Source of the DNA: Fodinibius roseus | Lineage (GTDB): Bacteria; Bacteroidota; Rhodothermia; Balneolales; Balneolaceae | Direction: 5' to 3' | Assembly: GCF_900129315.1 (NCBI RefSeq) | Contig: NZ_FQUS01000007.1 | Location: forward strand, 124,001-188,000 | Length of the DNA stretch: 64,000 bases | In this document: positions 45,507-53,562 of the stretch, piece after piece | Layout of the letters: each line of letters opens with the position of its first letter | Numbering within the stretch: position 1 is the stretch's first letter | Notes under the pieces: model-generated | Told to the model about the DNA's origin: nothing | The model's input: the letters and a program-made list of their open reading frames with translations, nothing else | The model's database searches: none | Program-made: the position numbers and the translations under genes

Positions 45507-46214
45507 ATGTCCGAAGAGATTTGCGAGAATATTAAAAAAGTGACCGACCGTATTGCTCAGGCATGTAGCCGTGCCGGGCGCCATCCCGAAGGGGTTCAGC
45601 TGGTTGCCGTCAGTAAGCTGAAACCCCTGCAGGATATTAAAACCGCCTTTGGGTGCGGACAGCTTCACTTTGGAGAAAACCGTGCGAGGGAACTCCAGGA
45701 TAAAATGGAGGCTTACGATGAGGATCGCGTGCAATGGCATATGGTTGGGAACCTGCAAACCAACAAAATAAAGTACATGGTAGAGCGGGTAAACTGGATC
45801 CATTCGATAGAGAAGAAAAAGTATCTCCGGGAAATTGAGAAACGGGCGTCGCGTATTGATCGGGTTATCAATACGCTTGTCCAGATTAATATCAGCGGGG
45901 AAGATCAAAAGAGCGGCTGCACCGCCGGGGATGTAAAAGAGATCCTGGAATATGCGCAGGGACTCCAGCATGTGAGGGTCCGCGGTCTGATGGGCATGGC
46001 GACGTTTGTTGACCCGGATCAGGCCGAACAAGTACGACCGCAATTTCAGATGCTGCGAAGGATACGCGATGAGCATCGTTCGTACGAATCCGGGAACGTC
46101 CGGCTCGAACATCTTTCCATGGGCATGACCAATGATATGGAAGTTGCCATTGAAGAGGGCTCGACTATGGTGCGGGTCGGCCGTGCTATTTTTGGCGAAC
46201 GTAACTATGAATAA
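45507..46214 (+). CDS. yggS: YggS/PLPBP-family pyridoxal phosphate homeostasis protein
   Basis: 235 residues. VQLVAVSKLKPLQDIKTAF contains the Lys that binds PLP; HFGENRARELQDKMEA, VQWHMVGNLQTNKIKYMVERVNWIHSIEK, VQINISGEDQKSGC and RGLMGMATFV are family blocks, and HLSMGMTNDMEVAIEEGSTMVRVGRAIFGER is the PLP phosphate-binding end. The protein buffers PLP rather than catalysing. In many bacteria it precedes membrane or division genes, and here the PspB-like and DivIVA genes follow. Confidence 0.94.
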   Translation: MSEEICENIKKVTDRIAQACSRAGRHPEGVQLVAVSKLKPLQDIKTAFGCGQLHFGENRARELQDKMEAYDEDRVQWHMVGNLQTNKIKYMVERVNWIHSIEKKKYLREIEKRASRIDRVINTLVQINISGEDQKSGCTAGDVKEILEYAQGLQHVRVRGLMGMATFVDPDQAEQVRPQFQMLRRIRDEHRSYESGNVRLEHLSMGMTNDMEVAIEEGSTMVRVGRAIFGERNYE

Positions 46215-46292
46215 CATGTTACGTATAAAAGTATGTTTCAATTTATTTGATATTTAGTACATTACAAGGGTACCCCTAAACGAGGTTTGGTT

Positions 46293-46607
46293 ATGACTGT
46301 CTGGATTTTTTTAATTGTTATTGTATCCGTCGTGGGCGGACTGATTATTGAATATCAAAAAAACAAGATGGCCATGATGGGCAAAAGCCGGCAGAATGAG
46401 GAAGAGGTGGAAGATCTTCGCAAGCTGGTAAACTCGCTGAAGGGACGTATCGAAAACCTGGAAGCCATTGCGGCAGGAAATCCCGATGAATTTTCAACCG
46501 GGGCGGGACGCGGTATGGAAGAGATTGAGATAGAGGAAGAGTTATCGTTGAAACAGGAAAATAAACAGCAGGTCGCTGATATTGCAGACAAGCGGAGAGA
46601 AAAATAA
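46293..46607 (+). CDS. PspB-like membrane/coiled-coil protein, paralogue A
   Basis: 104 residues from ATG 46293 with GAGG 8 bases before it. One membrane helix (TVWIFLIVIVSVVGGLIIEY, about residues 2-21) is followed by a cytosolic coiled coil, DLRKLVNSLKGRIENLEAIAAGNPDEF. The RI-x-x-LE-x-I core matches the C-terminal helix of phage-shock protein B (RIQALESIL). The rest is a charged tail. The stop overlaps the next start as TAATG. Function inferred only from this resemblance. Confidence 0.6.
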   Translation: MTVWIFLIVIVSVVGGLIIEYQKNKMAMMGKSRQNEEEVEDLRKLVNSLKGRIENLEAIAAGNPDEFSTGAGRGMEEIEIEEELSLKQENKQQVADIADKRREK

Positions 46608-46909
46608 TGGAAGATGTCATAATTGTATCCATCGTATTCGGTTTTTCAGCTTTTGTATGTACGGGCATATACAAGCTGATCATGGCCAAAATGAATCGAA
46701 GTCAGGGCATCGACAGCGAAACATTCCAGCGGCTTGCAGAGACCTTCATCCAACATAAAGAAGAGATGAATCGCCGGGTGCGAAACCTTGAGGCTATTAT
46801 CGCCAATGAGCAGCATCTTTCCACTCCTCAAATTGATGAAACGAAAAGCCAAAATGACAGTATGCTGAAAAACGATCTTAAGAATAACAATAAAAAGAGG
46901 ATTCAATAA
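46607..46909 (+). CDS. PspB-like membrane/coiled-coil protein, paralogue B
   Basis: 100 residues: EDVIIVSIVFGFSAFVCTGIYKLIM is the membrane helix, then a linker and the coiled coil DSETFQRLAETFIQHKEEMNRRVRNLEAIIANEQHLS, which has the PspB-like RLA...R-V-x-x-LE-x-I spacing. The tail is polar and Asn/Lys-rich. It starts one base before the previous stop ends and overlaps the next gene the same way, so translation is coupled. Confidence 0.6.
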   Translation: MEDVIIVSIVFGFSAFVCTGIYKLIMAKMNRSQGIDSETFQRLAETFIQHKEEMNRRVRNLEAIIANEQHLSTPQIDETKSQNDSMLKNDLKNNNKKRIQ

Positions 46910-47280
46910 TGGGATTTGAAGAAATGGTTGTTTCACTGGTTGGTGCGGTTGGCGGTATTGTACTGGTTGGATTTATTTTTGCTAAAATTGTCGGACTTAC
47001 TAAAGCATGGATAAATCGAAACAATACGGCCATCACGGAAGAAGATTTTGACCGGCTTGCGCAGGCGTTTATGGAGCACCGGAAAAGGAGTGAGCGTCGT
47101 ATTCAACACCTGGAGGCTATTATTGCCGGTCAGGATGATAAAGGGTCTCCTCGGCCCTTGTCTGAAACGGGCGAAGAGCCGGAGGCTTCCAGTGCGACGA
47201 TTGAAATCGAGGACGAGCAACAGGATGAATCGTCGGATGGCAATGACGGTAATTTGCGGAACATGTTGCACGAACGGTAA
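46909..47280 (+). CDS. PspB-like membrane/coiled-coil protein, paralogue C
   Basis: 123 residues. GFEEMVVSLVGAVGGIVLVGFIFAKIV is the membrane helix, followed by ITEEDFDRLAQAFMEHRKRSERRIQHLEAIIAGQDDKGS, closest of the three to the PspB pattern. An acidic tail with Ser and Glu completes it. It ends 44 bases before the DivIVA-domain gene, so all four probably share a transcript. Confidence 0.65.
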   Translation: MGFEEMVVSLVGAVGGIVLVGFIFAKIVGLTKAWINRNNTAITEEDFDRLAQAFMEHRKRSERRIQHLEAIIAGQDDKGSPRPLSETGEEPEASSATIEIEDEQQDESSDGNDGNLRNMLHER

Positions 47281-47324
47281 GTTAACAACAGGTATAATTT
47301 TTACGGAATTTAGGGCATTTTGCT

Positions 47325-47945
47325 ATGAAATTAACGGCACTTGAGATCAAGCAACAGAATTTTGAGAAATCGCTGCGCGGTTATGACAAGGCTGAAGTGG
47401 AGGCGTTTCTGAACCTCATGTCGAACGAATGGGAACACATGGTTTCCAAAAACCGCGAGCTTCAAAAGAAGATTGATGATCTGGAGGAAAAGCTGAAGCA
47501 CTACGAACGGGTGGAGGAAGCCCTTCACGAAACCCTGCAAACCGCTAAGGAATCGGCCGAGCAGAAGCTGACCGGCGCGCGCCGTGAAGCAAAGACCAAA
47601 ATCGAAAAGGCCGAAATGGAGGCGGAGACCATTATTCGCGATGCTACCCAGCAGCGGCAACAGGTGCGGCAGAGTATCATCAGGCTGCTGGACCGGCGAA
47701 AGGAAATTATCGGCGGCATCCGGTCCTACCTGGAAATGGCCCAGGAGTCGCTGGAACAGTTTTCAAAAGATGAGGCTTCTCTTTTCAATCTTCCCGATGA
47801 AGAGGGGGAAATTTCCAAAAGCCTGGAGGAGCGGGTGGAACGACGGCAGGCAGAGATGAAAAGCAGGGAGGAACCGGGAGACGAAGCACAACCCCTGCCT
47901 CCGGGCACCGAAGATGTGGACGATATTATTGATGAACTGGATTGA
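47325..47945 (+). CDS. DivIVA-domain protein
   Basis: 206 residues. MKLTALEIKQQNFEKSLRGYDKAEVEAFLNLMSNEWEHMVSKNRELQKKI is the DivIVA lipid-binding N terminus, with the conserved F-x(3)-LRGYD-x-x-EV-x-x-FL core. Coiled coil covers the next 120 residues, and the C-terminal tail is acidic. DivIVA proteins bind curved membranes and recruit division or cell-wall factors. Its place after the PspB-like trio suggests a shared envelope role. Confidence 0.88.
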   Translation: MKLTALEIKQQNFEKSLRGYDKAEVEAFLNLMSNEWEHMVSKNRELQKKIDDLEEKLKHYERVEEALHETLQTAKESAEQKLTGARREAKTKIEKAEMEAETIIRDATQQRQQVRQSIIRLLDRRKEIIGGIRSYLEMAQESLEQFSKDEASLFNLPDEEGEISKSLEERVERRQAEMKSREEPGDEAQPLPPGTEDVDDIIDELD

Positions 47946-47967
47946 TATTGAGAAATTAAAATAGTTA

Positions 47968-48804
47968 ATGCAGCGAGAAACGGTCAAGGAATTTCGAGAA
48001 AAACGCGATAAGGCCCTCGGGTATATCCGGGAACAAACGGATGCCCGTCCGGACTACCTGATTATTCTGGGAACCGGGTTGGGACATCTGGGCAACAAAA
48101 TCGAAATTCGGGATACGGTTTCTTATGCCGATATTCCTCATTTTCCCGTATCTACGGTAGAGAGTCACGCAGGCAGGCTGATTTTCGGAATGCTCAGCGG
48201 CAGGAAGGTCGTAGCCATGCAGGGACGTTTTCACTATTATGAAGGCTATACCATGCAGCAGATTGCCTTCCCGGTGCGGGTGTTGAATGCGCTCGGTACG
48301 GAAACGATGATCGTCAGTAACGCCTGCGGCGGAATGCACCCGCACTACAAGAGCGGCGATATCATGCTGATCAGCGATCACATTAATATGCTGGGCGACA
48401 ACCCCCTTATCGGTCCAAACGATGAAGAACTGGGTCCCCGGTTTCCCGATATGAGCGAGCCCTATACGCAGCGGCTCCAGGAGCTGGCCGAACGGGTGGC
48501 CCTGGATAACGCTATTAAGATGCATAAGGGCGTGTACCTGGCGCTGAGCGGCCCCACAATGGAGACCCGGGCCGAATATCGCTTTCTGCGCATGATCGGT
48601 GCCGATGTGGTGGGGATGAGCACGGTGCCGGAAGTCATAGCCGCCGTTCACATGGGGATGGATGTGCTGGGTATTTCCGCTGTAACGGATGAGTGCCTCC
48701 CCGACGCGCTGGAACCGATTGACATCGAAAAGGTCCTGAAAGCGGCCGAAATAGCGGAACCCAAGATGACGCAGGTTATCATGGGCGTGCTGGAAAGGCT
48801 GTGA
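47968..48804 (+). CDS. Purine-nucleoside phosphorylase (trimeric type)
   Basis: 278 residues of the PNP/MTAP family. PDYLIILGTGLGHLGNKIEIRD is the phosphate-binding loop (GTGLG), VAMQGRFHYYEGYTMQQIAFPVRVLNALG the substrate helix, MIVSNACGGMHPHYKSGDIMLISDHINMLGDNPL the purine/ribose region, and YLALSGPTMETRAEYRFLRMIGADVVGMSTVPEVIAAVHMGMDVLGISAVTDEC the C-terminal core. It splits purine nucleosides with phosphate. It follows the DivIVA gene by 22 bases and may be in the same operon. Confidence 0.93.
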   Translation: MQRETVKEFREKRDKALGYIREQTDARPDYLIILGTGLGHLGNKIEIRDTVSYADIPHFPVSTVESHAGRLIFGMLSGRKVVAMQGRFHYYEGYTMQQIAFPVRVLNALGTETMIVSNACGGMHPHYKSGDIMLISDHINMLGDNPLIGPNDEELGPRFPDMSEPYTQRLQELAERVALDNAIKMHKGVYLALSGPTMETRAEYRFLRMIGADVVGMSTVPEVIAAVHMGMDVLGISAVTDECLPDALEPIDIEKVLKAAEIAEPKMTQVIMGVLERL

Positions 48805-48899
48805 CAGGATTAGGATGACAGGGCTTTTAAACCCCGGGGATGGTTCCCTTTTTAGCATGAAATCCGATTTAGCGTAGGAATGGCTGACCCACCTGTGAA

Positions 48900-49523
48900 T
48901 CAGTTGGTAGTGAAAGTGCCGCTAACCGTAACAGAATCAATGGAGGCCTGTTGGACATATTTTTTAAATGCTGCTATGTCACGTTCGCCCGGAGCCAGAG
49001 TGGTATCACGCACTTCCCGGGAGAAGGTCTTATCTGAAGTGTAGATATTAAAGTATACTTCATATTGATCGATATGGGTATTCTCACTGGTATTTCTTAC
49101 TTCGTATTCCACTTCGGCAAAGGTACTGTCATTGCTCGAGGTTTCCGTCCATACCGTGACGTGAGCGGATAGATACTTTTTTCCGTTGATATCTTCCGGG
49201 TCTAAATATATTTGCGCGGTTGCGGTCTGATCCTCATTAACCTGTACATTGACACTTGAAGATTCATAGCCGGACTTCTTGGCTGTCACGGAATACGGAC
49301 CCGTAGGGACTTCATTCAGCTCAAAAGTGCCGTTCTCCCCGGTGGTAATGGAGTTTGTGGCGGGACTCGTCGTTATGTTGACGCCCCCCAAGCCCTCCTC
49401 TGTCTCGCTGTTGAAAACCTGTCCCTCTACACTGCCAAACAGTTCGGGAGAAATGGTTTCTTTGGAGCATCCCAAAAATGATGCAATGCAAATAATAAAG
49501 GTCAGTAAATATCTAATACTCAT
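48900..49523 (-). CDS. Lipoprotein with carboxypeptidase-regulatory-like domain, last gene of the curli locus
   Basis: 207 residues. MSIRYLLTFIICIASFLGCSK is a lipoprotein signal with Cys at 19. Residues 30-105 (SVEGQVFNSETEEGLGGVNITT, FELNEVPTGPYSVTAKKSGYESSSVNV) form a carboxypeptidase-regulatory-like beta-sandwich. The C-terminal 95 residues (VEYEVRNTSENTHIDQYEVYFNIYTSDKTF) form a second beta-rich domain of FxLYD appearance. It starts 18 bases after the csgB-like stop, so it belongs to the curli transcript. A role at the outer membrane is likely; details unknown. Confidence 0.75.
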   Translation of the reverse strand: MSIRYLLTFIICIASFLGCSKETISPELFGSVEGQVFNSETEEGLGGVNITTSPATNSITTGENGTFELNEVPTGPYSVTAKKSGYESSSVNVQVNEDQTATAQIYLDPEDINGKKYLSAHVTVWTETSSNDSTFAEVEYEVRNTSENTHIDQYEVYFNIYTSDKTFSREVRDTTLAPGERDIAAFKKYVQQASIDSVTVSGTFTTN

Positions 49524-49541
49524 AAAATAAGCACGGTCTGG

Positions 49542-50108
49542 TTAATTATTTTTTCTTATGATGACGGGAAGGTTCCTCCGCGTCGATTGTATGTTGAATG
49601 CCGGGGTAGTACTGTTTTGGGGGATGAGGTTAAATATATTGCCTATCTGGGTAGCATCGTATTGCATGTCATTCCCCTGGAACAGAAAGAAGGCTCCCCG
49701 GTTCTCTCCCTGTTGCATAAAATCAAGGGCGTTCCTGTTACCTTCCATATTGATAATAGAAAGCAGTGAGTTGCCCTGTTGGGTTGATTTCGCATAATTA
49801 CGCTCGCCTGTCATGTTGATAATACCCGTATTGTCACTGCCATACTGATGCAGCAGGGCTTCGTTGCTGTTTCCTCGCTGATGGATAACCGCCCGGTTAT
49901 TGGCAGTATAATCTAACGCCGTTTCGTTTAATAAATCCAGGAGCCCGGATGCATACTTCAGGCCGAATTCTCTGACTGCGCTGTTATGGTCAATACCCGG
50001 ATTTTCGACCTGGTTGATAAAGGCTTCACTATCCTGGGCGGTTCCGGTTTCTGTACCCAACAGGCAAATCGCTGCTGTGAGCATCAGTAGTAGTTTATAA
50101 TTTTTCAT
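49542..50108 (-). CDS. CsgB-like minor curlin
   Basis: 188 residues starting MKNYKLLLMLTAAICLLGTETGTAQ, with GGAGG 9-13 bases upstream; upstream in-frame codons overlap csgG. Four degenerate curlin repeats run from about residue 70 to 140: NRAVIHQRGNSNEALLHQYGSDNTGIINMTGERNYAKSTQQGNSLLSIINMEGNRN. They have the Q-x-G-x-x-N spacing but fewer repeats than the paralogues upstream. A basic C terminus (RRNLPVIIRKN) recalls E. coli CsgB, whose last repeat is basic and membrane-tethering. It may nucleate curlin polymerisation. Confidence 0.75.
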   Translation of the reverse strand: MKNYKLLLMLTAAICLLGTETGTAQDSEAFINQVENPGIDHNSAVREFGLKYASGLLDLLNETALDYTANNRAVIHQRGNSNEALLHQYGSDNTGIINMTGERNYAKSTQQGNSLLSIINMEGNRNALDFMQQGENRGAFFLFQGNDMQYDATQIGNIFNLIPQNSTTPAFNIQSTRRNLPVIIRKNN

Positions 50109-50152
50109 AAAGGTAACCTCCATGTTTGATAAATTTAGCTGTTCAATTCGGG

Positions 50153-51505
50153 TCATAATCCAATAGAAACGCCCGTGGATATATTCCACTGTTGATCGTG
50201 AATGGAACCCCGGCTTACCCCGTCGATACCATCCTCGATCAGGTACCGATAATTAAATCCAAGGCGGAGCCCGACGTTGTCCGACAGCCGGTAATCAAGT
50301 CCCGCTTCGGCATTTGCCGAGGGAAAAAAGGCACGGTCTGTAAAGTCCGGCTGTTGGTCGTACATTAAAATGCCGCCCCCCAGCCCGATATAGGGCGAGA
50401 GGGAAAAGTCCGGGGCCAGATACTTGTTTAACGTCAGGTCTATGTTGGTATAAGGTTCCGAAAAGACATCCTGTGCGCCTATTTGTGACCGGTGTCCATT
50501 CAGTTTGAGCGATTTGCCCGGACCAAAGAAATACTCTGCCTGCAGTGCAATGCCGGCCGTTTTTTCGGATACCGGGTAGCTGCCGATATGACTGCCGAAA
50601 ATCAGGTTGGTCGAAAGGTGAAACCCCGACCTAAGCTTGCTGTTTTGGATCATTCCAAAGTAATTGGTTTCGGCTCGCTCTTTCCATTCCTTTACCTGTT
50701 CAAAATCTTTCCGGTACTGTTGGTATTGGGTTCGATTCTCGGGGCTCCAGATGCCCTCTTCCACTCCTTCCACCACCAGTGTTTTAACCGCCTCGTCTAT
50801 GGCTTCGGTTACCGCCATCACCGGTGGCTCGTTGTAGGTGAAGCCTGCCTCGGCTTCCAGCAGGCGGTTGGTGTCCACATAGCGGAATGCTCCGCTTTCG
50901 AGCTCCTGGGAGATTATTGATTTCGTGGTATGCACCGTTTTAAGAATACGTCCGTTCTGCGTAGAAACGGCCCGGAGATAAATCGTTACCTGGTCCTTCC
51001 GGAACTGCCCGGAGCCGCCGGTACCTAAAAAGCGAACGCCTCCCCCACCGGTAATAACGTTGGTATCATAGCCGATGATACCGCCTTCAAGCAGTACCCC
51101 GCCAAAAAGAAGCGGGGGCAGTTTCCCGCTCTGGTTATTTTGCTGCCGTGTTTTACTGATAATTTCCCGTTCATTGAGCAGGTTTGATATTCCCTCCCGC
51201 TCAATAGGGGTAAACCATCCCGAATCCTCCATCGATTTGATAAGGATAGAGGTGGCGCCCTGGGTTACGGCAGTTGACCAGCTGGCGCCCCGGTTGGTGG
51301 GCTTATACTGTCCCGTTTGATCCCGGAAGCGATAGACTGCAGCCACCACCTTCTCTTGTGGCGCCGGCATTCGGGTAAGCGATTCGTGCACTTTGCTGTT
51401 TATACCCGGCTTTACGCGTTCCGTCTCCAGTGGCTGAAGGGAGGAAGCACAGCCTGCCAGTAACAATAAGCATAGGAATAGGGGTGTCGGGGGTATCTTG
51501 TACAT
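50153..51505 (-). CDS. csgG: Curli secretion channel CsgG with C-terminal beta-barrel extension
   Basis: 450 residues. The signal MYKIPPTPLFLCLLLLAGC gives a lipoprotein Cys at 19. Residues 40-253 are CsgG: KVVAAVYRFRDQTGQYKP, WFTPIEREGISNLLNEREII, FGGVLLEGGIIGYDTNV, DQVTIYLRAVSTQNGRILKTVHTTKSIISQ and VTEAIDEAVKTLVVEGVEEGIW. E. coli CsgG ends near here. About 160 further residues (290-450) alternate polar and aromatic strands, NLIFGSHIG, LSPYIGLGGGILMY, AEAGLDYRL, VGLRLGFNYRYL, like an OmpA-type eight-stranded barrel. CsgG forms the nonameric export pore for curlin. Confidence 0.9.
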   Translation of the reverse strand: MYKIPPTPLFLCLLLLAGCASSLQPLETERVKPGINSKVHESLTRMPAPQEKVVAAVYRFRDQTGQYKPTNRGASWSTAVTQGATSILIKSMEDSGWFTPIEREGISNLLNEREIISKTRQQNNQSGKLPPLLFGGVLLEGGIIGYDTNVITGGGGVRFLGTGGSGQFRKDQVTIYLRAVSTQNGRILKTVHTTKSIISQELESGAFRYVDTNRLLEAEAGFTYNEPPVMAVTEAIDEAVKTLVVEGVEEGIWSPENRTQYQQYRKDFEQVKEWKERAETNYFGMIQNSKLRSGFHLSTNLIFGSHIGSYPVSEKTAGIALQAEYFFGPGKSLKLNGHRSQIGAQDVFSEPYTNIDLTLNKYLAPDFSLSPYIGLGGGILMYDQQPDFTDRAFFPSANAEAGLDYRLSDNVGLRLGFNYRYLIEDGIDGVSRGSIHDQQWNISTGVSIGL

Positions 51506-51558
51506 TCAATTCAAAAGTTACCGTTCATTATTGTTTTATTGCGTTTTACATCAAAAAA

Positions 51559-51590
51559 GCCCAGAGGCGACGGGTTCAAGTCGCCCCGGG
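51559..51590 (-). terminator. Terminator between the fourth curlin gene and csgG
   Basis: GGCGAC (51566-51571) pairs with GTCGCC (51580-51585), extended outward by CCC/GGG (51560-51562 with 51588-51590). On the minus strand CTTTTTT follows. It would cap the curlin transcripts, so csgG might need read-through or its own promoter. Confidence 0.75.
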
Positions 51591-51603
51591 TGAAGTCTTG
51601 TTA

Positions 51604-52506
51604 TTAGTTCTGAGTAATCGCCGCGGAATTATTATCACCAATTTGATCAACCGTGGCAACATTGTTATCCGAGTACTGGTATATAGAGGCATCACTGTTT
51701 TCAGACAGTATATTATTACCAACGCCCTGATTGACTGTCGCGTTATTAAAATCTCCATCCTGCAGTATATATCCGGTATTGTTAAATGCCGAGCCGCCAT
51801 TTATACCTTGGTTAATACGTACTCCGTCACCGGTTGTGCCATTGCTGCTACCATTTTGAATAATGGTACCTGTATTATTTTCGGCGGTCCCTGCTCCGGA
51901 ACCGGGTCCGGCAGCGGCAACATTCGACCCTTGTAGTATAGTTGTCGAGTTATTACTGTTACCCTGCTGATTTATTGTTGCAGAATTGTCAGTGGATGAG
52001 GAATTTCCTCCAAAACCCTGTAATACGGAACTCCAGTTGCCTGTGCCTGCCTGGGAAATTGAAGCGTCAACATCTACTGCAGAACCAAACTGAGACTGGC
52101 GAATAGACCCTGTATTCCCAGATCCATTTTGTGAGATATTCGCTATTGCATTCTCTGCGGTACCTAACACTCCCTGGAAAATATCTGCAAACCCATCTGA
52201 ACCGGACTGAGTTACAAAGGCCTCAGAATTTATAGAGGTTCCCTCATTAATACCCTGTCCAATATAAGCCGTGAAGTTACCATTTTGGTCTATTTCCGCT
52301 GTATTGTTCTCAGCAGTACCATTTTCATCGGCATTTGGATAAAATACAAATCCAGATCCCTGGAAAATATGCGCATCGCTACTAGCAACTTGGGTAACTG
52401 TAGCATCATTGTCATCTCCATTCTGTATTGTTTCCGCACTGTTTTGTGCAAATGCCACTGTACTGGCAAACACCAGAACAAAGAGTAATGTGGTTAATTT
52501 TTTCAT
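51604..52506 (-). CDS. Major curlin-like repeat protein, paralogue 4
   Basis: 300 residues. The signal MKKLTTLLFVLVFASTVAFAQ is followed by curlin-type repeats through to the end: NGDDNDATVTQVASSDAHIFQG, QNGNFTAYIGQG, QSGSDGFADIFQG, QNGSGNTGSIRQS, QAGTGNWSSVLQG, QQGNSNNSTTILQG, ending DQIGDNNSAAITQN. Gln, Asn and Gly spacing matches the Q-x-G-x-x-N amyloid repeat. Ser/Asn/Gly-rich, with little charge. It is exported through CsgG and assembles into surface fibres. Confidence 0.85.
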   Translation of the reverse strand: MKKLTTLLFVLVFASTVAFAQNSAETIQNGDDNDATVTQVASSDAHIFQGSGFVFYPNADENGTAENNTAEIDQNGNFTAYIGQGINEGTSINSEAFVTQSGSDGFADIFQGVLGTAENAIANISQNGSGNTGSIRQSQFGSAVDVDASISQAGTGNWSSVLQGFGGNSSSTDNSATINQQGNSNNSTTILQGSNVAAAGPGSGAGTAENNTGTIIQNGSSNGTTGDGVRINQGINGGSAFNNTGYILQDGDFNNATVNQGVGNNILSENSDASIYQYSDNNVATVDQIGDNNSAAITQN

Positions 52507-52552
52507 AATATTGAGTTATAAAAATTCAAAGCAAATTCCTATTAATTGTAAA

Positions 52553-52585
52553 AACCGTAGGAGGCCTGTTTAAACCTCCCCGGTT
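52553..52585 (-). terminator. Terminator-like hairpin after the third curlin gene
   Basis: AACCG and GGAGG (52553-52557, 52560-52564) pair with CCTCC and CGGTT (52575-52579, 52581-52585), and TTTTTAC follows on the minus strand. It lies 12 bases after the stop of the gene at 52598-53476. Confidence 0.65.
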
Positions 52586-52597
52586 AAATAATTCAGG

Positions 52598-53476
52598 TTA
52601 AAAAATTCCTCCAGCTCCGGACTGGTTTACAGTAGAACTGTTGTTATTTCCGGATTGTGTAACACCGGCACTATGATGACTACCACCCTGTGTTATCGTA
52701 GAGGAGTTACCAATGCTTGATTGACTGACATCGGCAGTATTCCAACTTCCGGTTTGATTAATTGCAGAGGTATGATCTGTTCCGGTTTGTGTGGTCCATG
52801 CCTTACCATGAAAACCAGAGGAGTTGACAGTAGAACTATTGCCTTCTCCGTTTTGATTAATATCGGCAACAAGATCACCGCCCAATTGGAAAATTTCAGC
52901 AGTATTTATGTCCTCTTCTGGACTACCAGTCTGTTTTACATCCGCTTTATTATTTCCACCGAAAATTCCCCCTAACTGAACGATATCTGCCTCAGCATGA
53001 TGTTCCTGCCAAACACCAGCTTTGTGATCAGTCCCAACCTGCGTCAAGGAAAGTTCATTTTTATCTGAGGAAAAGATTCCAGTACCGTTCTTTTGGTAAG
53101 CGGTTCCGGAGTAATTGCCATAGGCACCAAGAACATTTCCGCTTCCGATCTGGTCAACAGTCAGTTCATTATAACCCGCTTGCTTGGAACGACTTTCATT
53201 CTCAGAACCCGACTGTGTAACAAAGGCCTCTGAATTTGCCTGGTCCTGATCTACAAAAGCATAGTTTTCGCTTCCAAATTGCTGAGTAACTTCAGCGAGA
53301 TGGCCAGTCCCAAAATGGGAATCCTGATCAACGATTACTTCACTTTCTGAGCCGGTTTGGGTCACTGTAGCTTCGTGACTGTCCCCGTTCTGATCTATTG
53401 TTGCTTCGTTGCTCTGCGCAAATGCCAATGAACTGGTAAACAGCAGAACAAAGAGTAGTGTGGTTAATTTTTTCAT
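52598..53476 (-). CDS. Major curlin-like repeat protein, paralogue 3
   Basis: 292 residues, signal MKKLTTLLFVLLFTSSLAFAQ. Repeats of the curlin type run through: DQNGDSHEATVTQTGSESEVIVDQ, QFGSENYAFVDQ, QSGSENESRSKQAG, QIGSGNVLGAYG, QVGTDHKAGVWQE, QTGTDHTSAINQTGSWNTADVSQ, QGGSHHSAGVTQSGNNNSSTVNQ. His is unusually common for a curlin. Otherwise it has the same architecture as its neighbours. Confidence 0.85.
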   Translation of the reverse strand: MKKLTTLLFVLLFTSSLAFAQSNEATIDQNGDSHEATVTQTGSESEVIVDQDSHFGTGHLAEVTQQFGSENYAFVDQDQANSEAFVTQSGSENESRSKQAGYNELTVDQIGSGNVLGAYGNYSGTAYQKNGTGIFSSDKNELSLTQVGTDHKAGVWQEHHAEADIVQLGGIFGGNNKADVKQTGSPEEDINTAEIFQLGGDLVADINQNGEGNSSTVNSSGFHGKAWTTQTGTDHTSAINQTGSWNTADVSQSSIGNSSTITQGGSHHSAGVTQSGNNNSSTVNQSGAGGIF

Positions 53477-53524
53477 AATAGTATGTATTTAATTGTGCGT
53501 AGTAAAATAGTTAGGGAATAAGAG

Positions 53525-53549
53525 AGGGAAGGCTTACCACGCCTTCCCT
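53525..53549 (-). terminator. Perfect hairpin after the second curlin gene
   Basis: AGGGAAGGC (53525-53533) and GCCTTCCCT (53541-53549) form a perfect 9-bp stem with a 7-base loop, 13 bases after the stop codon. The downstream tract is CTCTTATTC on the minus strand, so the T run is weak and it may instead stabilise the 3' end. Confidence 0.6.
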
Positions 53550-53562
53550 GTGAATTTGATTT

